This document shows positions 16,708 through 24,778 of a stretch of 64,000 bases of DNA, piece after piece. The stretch is from PALSA-1353 sp050014015 (lineage in GTDB: Bacteria; Planctomycetota; Phycisphaerae; Tepidisphaerales; Tepidisphaeraceae). The DNA is taken from assembly GCA_050014015.1 (NCBI GenBank), contig JBEKEC010000026.1, positions 1 through 64,000 of the forward strand, in the 5' to 3' direction. How positions within the stretch are numbered: position 1 is the first letter of the stretch; each line of letters opens with the position of its first letter. The notes under the pieces were generated by a model, which did not search any database, was not told the DNA's origin, and worked only from the letters and a program-made list of their open reading frames with translations. The translations under genes were made by a program, and so were the position numbers.

Positions 16708-17412
16708 ATGGCCCGTGCAGCGCGCGTCGTCATTCCCGATCTTCCACACCATCTGACGCAGCGCGGCAACAACCGCCAGGACGTATTCTTCGTCGATGAC
16801 GACCGCCGCGCATATCTGGAAATCCTGGGCCGCCAGTGCGGGCGATATGGCGTGAGCATCCTCGGCTACTGCCTCATGGACAACCACGTCCATCTGATCG
16901 CCGTCCCCAAGCACGCCGATTCCCTGGCCAAGGCGATCGGCCGAACGCATTGGCTCTACGCCCAATACGTCAACCGCCTCCACGGCCGCAGCGGCCATCT
17001 GTGGCAAAATCGCTTTTACTCCAATGCCATGGACGATGCGCATTGCCTGCTGGCGATGCGCTACGTCGAGCGCAACCCGATCCGCGCCGGCATCTGCCGG
17101 ATCGCCCGCCGATATCCCTGGTCCAGTGCCGCCGCCCACTGCGGCGACAAGGATTCGGCCGGCCTGCTCGACGCCAAGCGATGGCAGGAGCTGTCGGCCG
17201 GCCTCGATTGGGAACAGCAGCTTTCCCTCGATCTTCCCGACGCCGAAACTTCCCGCCTGCGCCGAAGTTGGCACACGGGCCGGCCATTGGCCACCGACCG
17301 ATTCCTGAGCAAGCTGGAATACGCCGTGGGCCGCCGGCTCCGCCCTCTGCCGGTCGGCCGGCCGAAGAAGACCCCCGCAAAACGCCGCAGGGGTGGAAGT
17401 GGAAATGGGTGA
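16708..17412 (+). CDS. REP-associated tyrosine transposase (RAYT, Y1_Tnp / HUH family), 234 aa
   Basis: Single-strand DNA transposase-like protein that handles REP hairpins. The HUH motif is DNHVHLI with His60 and His62; the likely catalytic Tyr104 lies in HLWQNRFYSN, followed by YVERNPIRAG typical of RAYTs. The C-terminus is basic (RRLRPLP...KKTPAKRRRGG). The ATG at 16708 is preferred to a TTG at 16690. REP copies flank it as inverted repeats, and the stop codon (17410-17412) lies inside the downstream copy. It appears intact and so may still be active. Confidence 0.93.
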   Translation: MARAARVVIPDLPHHLTQRGNNRQDVFFVDDDRRAYLEILGRQCGRYGVSILGYCLMDNHVHLIAVPKHADSLAKAIGRTHWLYAQYVNRLHGRSGHLWQNRFYSNAMDDAHCLLAMRYVERNPIRAGICRIARRYPWSSAAAHCGDKDSAGLLDAKRWQELSAGLDWEQQLSLDLPDAETSRLRRSWHTGRPLATDRFLSKLEYAVGRRLRPLPVGRPKKTPAKRRRGGSGNG

Positions 17413-17419
17413 CTGTCCC
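17401..17419. repeat. REP copy overlapping the RAYT stop codon
   Basis: GGAAATGGGTGACTGTCCC is the perfect reverse complement of the REP at 16653-16671. Its TGA (17410-17412) ends the transposase, and its first nine bases encode the last residues (Gly-Asn-Gly). Confidence 0.9.
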
Positions 17420-17486
17420 GAGTTATCCGAGTTATCTGCGAGCTATCTGCATTGGCGCTTTTGATGAATTTTAAACGGATGGCAGC

Positions 17487-17996
17487 ATGAGTTACAGTAT
17501 TTACGGATCGATTCAGTTTCGTTCAATTCCCGATAAGAGCGACCAAATGCGAGCTGAAGAGCTAGCCAATGCCATTGGCCTGATTGTTCAGGTCGGAGAT
17601 GACATTAACGATTTCTCGGTGATCGCGGAAGTTACCAAAGAGCAAGGCGACGCGGGAGAGTTATTTGTTCCTTACTACATTTTGGACAAAATTGGCTCGG
17701 AGTCGTCGCACGATCTCATCTCACCAAGTATTGAAGGTGATTGGCGTCTAGCGCGAGCCCGAATAGAGGGTAATCTGACGAAAATTGGTCTATGGTTGGA
17801 TCAGCTTCTATCGAAATTAGAAGCAAGCCGTGTGAGCCTATACGTAAGCGAGGATTATGAGAACTCCTTCATCACTCTGCGCGTAACGCCGGGGTCTTTC
17901 AGCGCTTCGTGCATGGAGATTATCGATAGACAAAAGGTGAAGGTGGGAATTCCGAGCATCAAGGCAACAGTGCAGCACGTACGGAAGCAGCAATGA
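17487..17996 (+). CDS. Hypothetical protein, low-GC orphan (169 aa)
   Basis: I do not recognise this protein. It begins MSYSIYGSIQF and appears globular and soluble: no signal peptide, no membrane segment, mixed alpha/beta pattern, acidic, one Cys. Its base composition is clearly AT-richer than the chromosome around it, and codon use differs (many A/T-ending codons). It lies between the RAYT gene and the REP palindrome at 18012-18069, so it may be cargo or an insertion hot-spot product. No strong ribosome-binding site is visible. Size and composition would suit an immunity or antitoxin-like protein, but nothing in the sequence proves that. Confidence 0.65.
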   Translation: MSYSIYGSIQFRSIPDKSDQMRAEELANAIGLIVQVGDDINDFSVIAEVTKEQGDAGELFVPYYILDKIGSESSHDLISPSIEGDWRLARARIEGNLTKIGLWLDQLLSKLEASRVSLYVSEDYENSFITLRVTPGSFSASCMEIIDRQKVKVGIPSIKATVQHVRKQQ

Positions 17997-18011
17997 TTGA
18001 GCGAGTGCTGA

Positions 18012-18069
18012 TTAATTAGGGACAGTCACCTATTTCAGGACATCGAAATAGGTGACTGTCCCTAATTAA
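18012..18069. repeat. REP palindrome (inverted pair)
   Basis: A 25-bp perfect inverted repeat, 18012-18036 against 18045-18069, with an eight-base loop. Each arm is the REP sequence TTAGGGACAGTCACCTATTT. The RNA hairpin would also fall just past the dacB stop on the other strand and could protect or end that transcript. Confidence 0.93.
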
Positions 18070-18098
18070 GGGGGCGAAGCGAATTGCGGCGGCGGGTC

Positions 18099-19592
18099 CT
18101 AATTCGCCCGAGCCAGGGCGTGCTGGTCGATGGCGCGGACGATGCGCTCCTGCAAAATCTTCGCGCCGCTGTTGGAGCCTTCGGGGATCCCGTTGAAGAG
18201 AATGCTGAAGCAATACCAATTGTCGTCCTTGGCGTGGAGGTAGCCGCTCAGGCAGCTCACGCCGTTGACGAAGCCGGTCTTGGCGATGACGCGGCCGCGG
18301 AGATCGGAGCCGTGAAACCGCTCGGCGAGGGTGCCGTCTTCGCCGGCGACCGCCAGCGACGCCATCCATGCCGCGGAATTGGCGCTGAAATAATCGTGGG
18401 TGAGGACGGCGACCATCAGATGGGCGCTGACCGCGTTGTTCTTGGACAATCCGCAGCCGTCGTCAAGCGTATATTGCGACGCGGGGATTTGCAGTGAATT
18501 GAGGAATTCGCCCACCGCCGCCGTGCCCGTGCGCCAGCCGCCCTGCCCATATCTGGCGAAGCCCAGCCGTTTGCAGAGGCATTCGGCATAGAGGTTCATG
18601 CTGTCCTTGTTAGCGCGGTCGATGACGCTGGTCAGCGGCGTTTCGTGAACCGCCAGGAGAATCCAGGACCGATCATTGGCCGCAGAGGCTTCGCCTTCCG
18701 CCGCTACGGCCTTCAAATAGGCGTCGCGCATCGTGCGGTCGCGCTTGACCTGTCCGGTCAGGGCGATGCCGGCGCTTTTGAGCGACTCGGCCAGCACGGC
18801 GCCGGCATACATCGGCGGATCGTGAACGGTAACGGAGACCGGCACGTCGTTGGCCGAGCGGGCGGCGCCGCGGAGAACCAGATCGTTCGTCCCCGGCTGG
18901 CGCGAAAGCCAGACCGAATTTTCGCCGCCGGCGACGCAGCTATTCTTGATCGTGACGTACGCGGTGGATGGATCGGTGGAGAAATCCACGAGCCTTCCGA
19001 AACCCGCCGGGCGCACGTAAACGTCGATGCAATTCGCGTTGAGATTCAAGCCCGCGATCTCGGCGACGTATCGCTTCTGGGTCTGATCGGCCGGCCAATT
19101 GGGATGCAGGAATTGCTCGTCGAACACGCTGTCATCCACGAGCAGATCGTGGACGGCGAGCAATCGTTTTCTAACCAGCCCGGCGGCCCAGGTCTTGAAT
19201 ACGGTATCCACGTCCCAACCGACTTTTTTGAGCAGTTCGGCATCGCCGAATGTCGGATCGCCGTCGCCGACGAGCACCAAATCACCCTGGTGATAGAGCA
19301 GCAAGGTTCGGAATTTGAAATCAGCCCCAAGGCGCTCCAGCGCCGCGGAAGTGGTGACGACTTTCAAATTGCTGGCGGGCACGAGCGGGAGGGTGGGATT
19401 GGCGCGATAGACCGACGCCACGTCATCGGCCGATTTGCCCATCCGCACGACGTCGATTCCGACGGCCGCCCGGGCCAGGAGTTTGTCGTCCAACACCTGC
19501 CCAATGTCCGCCGCCAACTGTGCGCGCGCGGGACAAACTGCCATCAGCAGGGCGAGCAGAAAGGCGAAAACAGCGGAAGCGATCCGGTTCAT
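18099..19592 (-). CDS. dacB: D-alanyl-D-alanine carboxypeptidase/endopeptidase, PBP4 class (peptidase S13), 497 aa
   Basis: Periplasmic enzyme that trims and cleaves peptidoglycan cross-links. A signal peptide covers residues 1-24 (ends PARA). The three active-site motifs are present: SxxK as Ser74-Asn-Leu-Lys77, SxN as Ser331-Met-Asn333, and KTG at 438-440 (AKTGFVNG). The large insert between motifs one and two is typical of class C PBP4. The ATG has GGAGG nine bases upstream. It stands alone; a REP hairpin follows the stop. Its presence supports a peptidoglycan wall in this organism. Confidence 0.95.
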   Translation of the reverse strand: MNRIASAVFAFLLALLMAVCPARAQLAADIGQVLDDKLLARAAVGIDVVRMGKSADDVASVYRANPTLPLVPASNLKVVTTSAALERLGADFKFRTLLLYHQGDLVLVGDGDPTFGDAELLKKVGWDVDTVFKTWAAGLVRKRLLAVHDLLVDDSVFDEQFLHPNWPADQTQKRYVAEIAGLNLNANCIDVYVRPAGFGRLVDFSTDPSTAYVTIKNSCVAGGENSVWLSRQPGTNDLVLRGAARSANDVPVSVTVHDPPMYAGAVLAESLKSAGIALTGQVKRDRTMRDAYLKAVAAEGEASAANDRSWILLAVHETPLTSVIDRANKDSMNLYAECLCKRLGFARYGQGGWRTGTAAVGEFLNSLQIPASQYTLDDGCGLSKNNAVSAHLMVAVLTHDYFSANSAAWMASLAVAGEDGTLAERFHGSDLRGRVIAKTGFVNGVSCLSGYLHAKDDNWYCFSILFNGIPEGSNSGAKILQERIVRAIDQHALARAN

Positions 19593-19666
19593 CCGTGAAA
19601 CCTCCGGGGGATTGCGCGACTCCTTTGTGCAACTACCTTATCGGGAAACGGGGGTCTGGCAAGTGA

Positions 19667-19825
19667 ATCCGGGGAGGAAATTTGTTACCCGGGCGGTTTG
19701 ATGCGGCCGGATTGAAAAAGGGGACCGATATCACCGCCACAATCGTCGACGGCGCGGAACACAATGAATCGGCCTGGCAGAAGCGCGTGGGGGATTTCCT
19801 GACGTTTCTCTATGGGAAAAGTTAA
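19667..19825 (+). pseudogene. Remnant of an esterase (alpha/beta hydrolase C-terminus)
   Basis: An open frame without a start, from a stop at 19664 to a TAA at 19823-19825, encodes ...AAGLKKGTDITATIVDGAEHNESAWQ... and ends FLTFLYGKS. The GAEHNExxWxxR pattern followed by an FLxFL helix is the C-terminal catalytic-His region of putative esterases of the alpha/beta hydrolase fold. The upstream body and nucleophile are absent. It looks like the 3' scar of a gene lost by deletion. Confidence 0.6.
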
Positions 19826-19852
19826 GAGCTTCAGAACAATTGAAGAAAGAGT

Positions 19853-19934
19853 CTCACGCAAAGGCGCCAAGGCGCAGAGTTTCTCTCTTTGCGCCTTTGC
19901 GACGGAGGCGAAGCCTTCCGTGCCTCTGCGTGAG
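19853..19934. repeat. Word-like palindromic repeat, CACGCA/GGCGC family, copy 1
   Basis: CTCACGCA (19853-19860) pairs with TGCGTGAG (19927-19934), and inside AAGGCGC/GCGCCTT-type words pair. A related element lies at 25593-25680. It sits between the esterase remnant and the end of the radical SAM gene. Confidence 0.75.
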
Positions 19935-19959
19935 CTACTTCTTTGAACCTGTTGCCAAA

Positions 19960-21438
19960 TCAACTTACGTGTGTCTGGCACACCCGGCGAAAGTGATATC
20001 CGGAGATGGCCAGCGCCACCGCGTGGCCGAACAGCCGCGGACGATGCAGCAGCGTCCACCACATCAATTTCCAAAACTGAATTCGCTCGCGGCCGATGAC
20101 GCCCAATCTGAAGGCCGATCGTGCAACGGCGAGGATCCGCTGCGGTCCCAACGGCGTCCCGACGTTCGGCGTCCGGAACTCGCGCAAAAACGTGCGCACC
20201 CGCGCGTAGTAGCTCTTGGGCGAATAGATGTGATTCAAAATCCGGGCATATCCCTCGCGCAGCGCCTGCAGGCCCATCAGCGGGGCGATGTTGGTCGTGC
20301 CGTCCACGTTGTCGCCGGTGGTGGCGCCGAGCAACCGGCCCTCGTGGCGCATCCGCTCGAGCAACCGCGTTCCAGGCGGCGCCTGGAGCAGCCCGACCAT
20401 CGCGGTCACGATCCCGCTGGCCTGGATAAAGTCGATCTGACGCTGGAAGATCGACGGCCGGTCGCTGTCGAAACCCACGATAAATCCCCCCTGCACCTGC
20501 ATCCCCGCACGCTGAATGCGCTTGACGTCGGCCACCATGTCGCGATTTTTGTTCTGCACCTTGCTGCACTCGAGCAGCGAGTCGTTGTCCGGCGTCTCGA
20601 TCCCGATGAAAACCGAATCGAACCCCGCCTCGGCCATCATGCCCATGAGCGGCTCGTCATCCGCCAGATTGATCGACACCTGCGTATTGAAGGCGAAGCC
20701 TTTTCGTCCCTTGCGCCACTCGATCAGCGCGGGCAGGAGCGTCGTTCTCAGTTCCTTCTTGTTGCCGATCAGGTTGTCATCGACAAAGAAGACCGGCCCG
20801 CGCCAGCCCAGGACGTACAAGTCGTTTAACTCGGCGATGATCTGCCGGGCGGATTTGGTTCGCGGCTTTCGGCCAAACAGCGCGGTGACGTTGCAGAACT
20901 CGCAGTCGAACGGGCAGCCGCGCGAAAATTGGATGCTCATCGTCGCGTATCGGCGCAGGTCCGCGATGCGCCAAAGCGGCGGCGGAGTATTCCGCACGTC
21001 CGCGAACTGCTCGGTGCTGTAAACACGCTTGGCCCGCCCCTGCTCCAAATCCGCCAGGAACGGCGGTAACGTCAGCTCCGCTTCGTTCAGCACGAGATGG
21101 TCGACTTGGGGAAACCGATCCGGTTCGCCCGTGAACAGCGGCCCGCCCGCCACAACCTTGATTCCGGCGCGCTTGCAGCGCTCGATGAGCTGGCAAGCCG
21201 ATTCCCGCTGCACGGTCATGCCGCTGATCAGCACGATATCCGCCCACGCCAGATCGCGGTCGTCCAGCTTCGAGACGTTCACGTCGATCAGCCGCTTGTT
21301 CCACCCGGCCGGAAGCATGGCCGCCACCGTGAGCAGCCCCAACGGCGGAGAAGTCGCCCGCTTGCGAATGAACCGCAGGGCATGCTTCAGACTCCAGAAA
21401 GTGTCGGGGAACTCCGGGTATAGCAGCAGCGCGTTCAT
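19960..21438 (-). CDS. B12-binding-domain radical SAM protein (DUF4070-type), 492 aa
   Basis: An iron-sulfur radical SAM enzyme with an N-terminal cobalamin-binding-like Rossmann domain (residues 1-135, with DIVLISGMT and KVVAGGPLFTG) and the cluster motif Cys175-x3-Cys179-x2-Cys182 (GCPFDCEFCN). The TIM-barrel half includes FVDDNLIGNK and GIETPDNDS. The C-terminal 150 residues resemble DUF4070. Relatives include methyltransferases such as hopanoid C-2 or C-3 methylases, but the substrate cannot be read here. The ATG at 21438 was preferred to a GTG at 21456; no ribosome-binding site is visible, consistent with a very short leader. Confidence 0.9.
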   Translation of the reverse strand: MNALLLYPEFPDTFWSLKHALRFIRKRATSPPLGLLTVAAMLPAGWNKRLIDVNVSKLDDRDLAWADIVLISGMTVQRESACQLIERCKRAGIKVVAGGPLFTGEPDRFPQVDHLVLNEAELTLPPFLADLEQGRAKRVYSTEQFADVRNTPPPLWRIADLRRYATMSIQFSRGCPFDCEFCNVTALFGRKPRTKSARQIIAELNDLYVLGWRGPVFFVDDNLIGNKKELRTTLLPALIEWRKGRKGFAFNTQVSINLADDEPLMGMMAEAGFDSVFIGIETPDNDSLLECSKVQNKNRDMVADVKRIQRAGMQVQGGFIVGFDSDRPSIFQRQIDFIQASGIVTAMVGLLQAPPGTRLLERMRHEGRLLGATTGDNVDGTTNIAPLMGLQALREGYARILNHIYSPKSYYARVRTFLREFRTPNVGTPLGPQRILAVARSAFRLGVIGRERIQFWKLMWWTLLHRPRLFGHAVALAISGYHFRRVCQTHVS

Positions 21439-21454
21439 GAATGGCCAGACCCGC

Positions 21455-21483
21455 ACTATACTCGATCCGGCCCGACGTGCGAA
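21455..21483 (-). promoter_or_regulatory. Candidate sigma-70 promoter of the radical SAM gene
   Basis: On the minus strand TTCGCA (-35, four of six matches), a 17-base spacer and TATAGT (-10) lie just ahead of the gene. The predicted transcript start is about ten bases before the ATG at 21438, which suggests a near-leaderless mRNA and fits the missing ribosome-binding site. Confidence 0.45.
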
Positions 21484-21523
21484 CCACGAATTCCGGATTA
21501 ATTGCCGGGCAGCCGCACTGGTT

Positions 21524-23083
21524 TTAGCCGCCGACGACTGGCAGGGTCACGAACGAGGCGCCGTCGACGTGGGCGTCCCGGAAGGCGCGGCGCGCGGCGG
21601 CCTCGACGCCGCTGCTCGCCTGCTGGCGGGCGGTAATCTTTCCGCTCTCGATGTCGGAGGCGACCGCGTCGAGGCCGTCGGCCATTTCACTGATGATTTT
21701 TGCCTCGATCGCCAGGTCGCTTTTGTTGTTGCCGGGCTGTTCGGCCACATAGGCGAGGAAGTTGAAGGTGCGATCCGTGTCGAGTTTCCAATTGCCGTTC
21801 GCCTGCTTGAAGACCAACATCGCGCCGGACCAACGGCCCAGCGCGGAAATCTGGTTGGGAGGCGGCGCCACGAAAGCCTCCCGCGGCAAGGGAACGCGAA
21901 CCTGGGCAATGTCGCCGTTGATCGACGTTTCCAGACCATCGGGGAAATCCAGCATTTGGCTCAGCAGCGTTTCAAAAGTTCCGTGGCCGGGGAAGTCGTC
22001 GAAATTCAAACCCGTAGCACTTATTGCCGCGCCGAATTTGTCCTTCCAGGCATTCTGGAGCCGCCAGATGCCGGCCTCTTCGAGGAAGAACGCACGGGCC
22101 ATTGCGGCGGCGTCAGGGTCCACGCCGTCGTCACAGAGACATTCGGCGATGGCCGCGCGATCGTTCGATTGAACCGCATCAGACAGCTTTTTGAGTGCAT
22201 TGAGCGGCGTGGACTGATCCGAGGGCTGGGTCGCAACGGGCGGCGACACGTCGGCCAATACGGGCGCCGCCGTGATCTGCGCCCCAGGAGGCTGGGAGGG
22301 CGATTGAGGCGACGTGCCGCCAATGCTCACCACAACCACTGCCCCGGTAACGGCAACCGCGGCGGCGAGCCCCGCGGTGAACTTGGGCCATGTCCAACTC
22401 AGGCGGGAAAAAATCCCCGCGCTGGAGATTTTGGATGCGGCGGCGGCCTTGGCGGCGGCGAGCCGAATGGCCGCGTGAGCCAGTTCGGCGCCGGCTGGTT
22501 TTACGGCCATCCCGAGCGATGCGCTGATCGTCGCCGAATCCGCCGTGATCCCCTTTGATCGGAAATAATCGCGCAGCCTCTCGATGGCGCGGAAGACGCG
22601 TTGCCGGGCGGCGTCTTCGGAAACGCCCATCACCTGGCCGACCTCGCGCAGGCTGCGGCCGCCGAAGAATCGGAGCAATACGGCGTTCCGGTCCCGCTCG
22701 CCCAAATGAGCGATTGCGTCGTCGAGCAGTTCTTCCGTTTCCAATGATGCGGCTTTCTCGGATGCCGCTGTTGCCACCGCTTCATTTCGCATAATTGCCG
22801 CCCTTTGTTCCGCGGCAGACCGTCGCCCCGCCGCACGCTGCGCGTTGGCACAGCAAAATCGGGTTGTTGTGAAGAGCCATCCCTCAAGCACGACGCCGGC
22901 CGGCAACCTCGCCGCCTTTTGGGCCAACGTGGCAAACACGACCTGTGCCACGTCCTCGGCCTGGGCAACGTTGTGTAATTTGCGCAGGCATTGCGAATAG
23001 ACGGAGTCGATTTGCGTCTCCACGATTTGGCGGAACGCATCAGCCGAGCCGGTTTGGATGTATTCCTTCAATGCATTGTTCAT
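21524..23083 (-). CDS. ECF RNA polymerase sigma factor with membrane anchor and extracytoplasmic domain, 519 aa
   Basis: Residues 1-75 form sigma region 2 (QAEDVAQVVFATLAQKA, EGWLFTTTRF) and 115-172 form region 4 (LGERDRNAVLLRFFGGRSL...GVSEDAARQRVFRAIERLR). A linker leads to one transmembrane helix at about 235-255 and then to a Pro-rich spacer and about 240 further residues predicted to lie outside the membrane. This is one of the planctomycete ECF types in which the sigma factor carries its own sensor extension instead of a separate anti-sigma protein. No anti-sigma gene is adjacent. The trigger and regulon are unknown. The ATG follows AAAGG. Confidence 0.92.
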   Translation of the reverse strand: MNNALKEYIQTGSADAFRQIVETQIDSVYSQCLRKLHNVAQAEDVAQVVFATLAQKAARLPAGVVLEGWLFTTTRFCCANAQRAAGRRSAAEQRAAIMRNEAVATAASEKAASLETEELLDDAIAHLGERDRNAVLLRFFGGRSLREVGQVMGVSEDAARQRVFRAIERLRDYFRSKGITADSATISASLGMAVKPAGAELAHAAIRLAAAKAAAASKISSAGIFSRLSWTWPKFTAGLAAAVAVTGAVVVVSIGGTSPQSPSQPPGAQITAAPVLADVSPPVATQPSDQSTPLNALKKLSDAVQSNDRAAIAECLCDDGVDPDAAAMARAFFLEEAGIWRLQNAWKDKFGAAISATGLNFDDFPGHGTFETLLSQMLDFPDGLETSINGDIAQVRVPLPREAFVAPPPNQISALGRWSGAMLVFKQANGNWKLDTDRTFNFLAYVAEQPGNNKSDLAIEAKIISEMADGLDAVASDIESGKITARQQASSGVEAAARRAFRDAHVDGASFVTLPVVGG

Positions 23084-23211
23084 GACGGGCCTTTCATTCC
23101 CCTATGAACACCCGGCCGGGCCTAAAGGATAACACATTTTCGGGGACGCGATTGCGTGATTTGGAGGTTTGGGGCTGCACTCAGCCGCCTTACCGAGAAG
23201 GAGATTAAACC

Positions 23212-23351
23212 CAATACCGTTCAATGGCCGTAGTTGCCTCTTTCCGTTAGCCCCCGGCTCTGCCGGGGTTTGCGCTGCGCCCATCACGGAAAACCCCGGC
23301 AAAGCCGGGGGCTAACGGAAAAAAGGCTGCTCTGGTCGTTGAACGGTATTG
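23212..23351. repeat. Long palindromic repeat element, copy 2 (140 bp)
   Basis: Same element as 3176-3352. Terminal inverted repeat CAATACCGTTCAA / TTGAACGGTATTG is again perfect, but the G-C pair of copy 1 has become A-T in both arms. The inner segments, including CCGTTAGCCCCCGGCTCTGC and its partner, are nearly identical to copy 1; the central loop is shorter. It lies in the divergent gap between the ECF sigma gene and ftsW. Confidence 0.88.
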
Positions 23352-23353
23352 CG

Positions 23354-23470
23354 CTTAGCCGCCGGGCTTGCCCGGCGTTGGGATTCGTGATTGCCTCTCG
23401 ATTTCCGCTCCGAACGCACCGCAGACTTCGGCAAGCTCAGTCCAGGCAAGTGCGGCGGCTAAACTCAAGT
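23354..23470. repeat. Second palindromic repeat (TTAGCCGCC ... GGCGGCTAA)
   Basis: Directly after the previous element, TTAGCCGCCGGGCTTGCC-type sequence at the left pairs with CAGGCAAGTGCGGCGGCTAA near 23443-23463. The arms differ in family from the neighbouring element. It ends about 40 bases before the ftsW start. Confidence 0.6.
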
Positions 23471-23502
23471 TTTCAGCGGTTTTGGTCCGATAATCGGGCA
23501 AT

Positions 23503-24762
23503 ATGGAGGTCTCGATCTATCGCCTGCGCACGCGGGACGTGCTGACGTTGTGCGTGCTGGCCCTGCTGCTGCTCGGCGTGGTGATGGTGCAGTCGGCGTC
23601 GGCTGGGGTGGCTATGCGAACGGACTGGCAATGGTCGGCCAATGGGATCAGGGACGCCATTTTCGCCGGGGTGGGTTTGGCGACGTTTCTTATCGTTGGG
23701 GCGTTCAACTATGCGTGGATCGGCCGGGTTGTAAGCAGCCGATGGCGAAGCCCGATTCTTTGGCTGCTGGCCATCACCGCATTGGCGAACGTGTTGGTGC
23801 TGATCCCGCACGTTGGGGTGGCGGTCAACGGGGCGCGGCGATGGCTGAGGATTGGACCGGTGCAGATTCAGCCCTCGGAGTTGGCCAAGTGGGCGGTGGT
23901 GATCTACCTGGCCTATTGGCTTGCGCGGCGGCCGATAAATTTGGATCGGTTTTTTCGGGGCTTTCTTCCGACGTTGATTCCGATCGCGGCGCTTTGCCTG
24001 CTGGTCATCGTCGCAGATTTCGGGACGGCGATGCTGATCGCGCTGGCGGCGCTGATCCTGCTCTTGGTGGGGAGAGTCAAGTGGTGGCATCTGGCGATCG
24101 TGATCCCGCCGATCGTGGCGGCGGGGTTGTGGTTCGTCATGCACAAGGAATATCGCTGGAGGCGGATCGCCGCTTTCGCCAATCCCTACGCCGCCCCGCA
24201 GCGCGAAGGATATCACATGATCCAGAGCCTGCTGAGCTACGCGACCGGCGGATGGACCGGGCGAGGGCTGGGCAACGGGATTCAAAAGCTGGGATATCTT
24301 CCGGAAGACACCAGCGATTTCATATTCTCCGTGATCTGCGAGGAGCTTGGTCTCTTCGGAGCGATGCTGACGATCGCGCTGTATCTGGGAATTCTGTACT
24401 GCGCCTGGCAAACGGTGAAAATGAAGGCGGATAATTTCGGCAGGATGCTGGCGTTCGGCGTGGGGGTGATGGTGGCGTTGCAGGCGCTGATCAACGTTGC
24501 GGTGGCGACGGTGAGCGTGCCGACGAAGGGGTTGTCTTTGCCGCTGGTGAGCGCGGGCGGAAGCGGATTGATCATTACCTGCGCCGCCCTGGGTTTGCTG
24601 CGGAGCGCCGCGCGATTCAAAAACAAAGACCCGGCGGACGAGATCGCCGATCCCCTGGCCATCGCCCCGCCGCGCGCCGGACCCGCGAGCGCCCCGGACG
24701 ACGGACGGCGCGGCGTTCACATCCTCAACGATGCGACGTGGCGGAAATTCACGGCGGCGTGA
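23503..24762 (+). CDS. ftsW: FtsW/RodA/SpoVE-family peptidoglycan glycosyltransferase, FtsW-like, 419 aa
   Basis: Polytopic SEDS-family membrane enzyme that polymerises lipid II with a partner class B PBP. About ten hydrophobic segments are present. Family signatures include NGARRWLRIGPVQIQPSELAK, ADFGTAML, REGYHMIQSL, LPEDTSDFIFSVICEELGL and GLSLPLVSAGGSG. The phrase with DFIF...EELG favours FtsW over RodA. No division genes are adjacent, which is unusual outside Planctomycetota, where the division cluster is often dispersed. The last 45 residues are a charged cytoplasmic tail. Confidence 0.85.
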   Translation: MEVSIYRLRTRDVLTLCVLALLLLGVVMVQSASAGVAMRTDWQWSANGIRDAIFAGVGLATFLIVGAFNYAWIGRVVSSRWRSPILWLLAITALANVLVLIPHVGVAVNGARRWLRIGPVQIQPSELAKWAVVIYLAYWLARRPINLDRFFRGFLPTLIPIAALCLLVIVADFGTAMLIALAALILLLVGRVKWWHLAIVIPPIVAAGLWFVMHKEYRWRRIAAFANPYAAPQREGYHMIQSLLSYATGGWTGRGLGNGIQKLGYLPEDTSDFIFSVICEELGLFGAMLTIALYLGILYCAWQTVKMKADNFGRMLAFGVGVMVALQALINVAVATVSVPTKGLSLPLVSAGGSGLIITCAALGLLRSAARFKNKDPADEIADPLAIAPPRAGPASAPDDGRRGVHILNDATWRKFTAA

Positions 24763-24778
24763 ATCGAAAGGTCCTATC

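Noticed and set aside
16614..18069. CRISPR array
   Set aside because: REP copies are irregularly spaced, inverted and surround a RAYT; there are no regular spacers and no cas genes.
19685..20569. 294-aa minus-strand ORF overlapping the radical SAM gene
   Set aside because: Different frame, no domain, runs through a repeat; the radical SAM frame is clearly the coding one.
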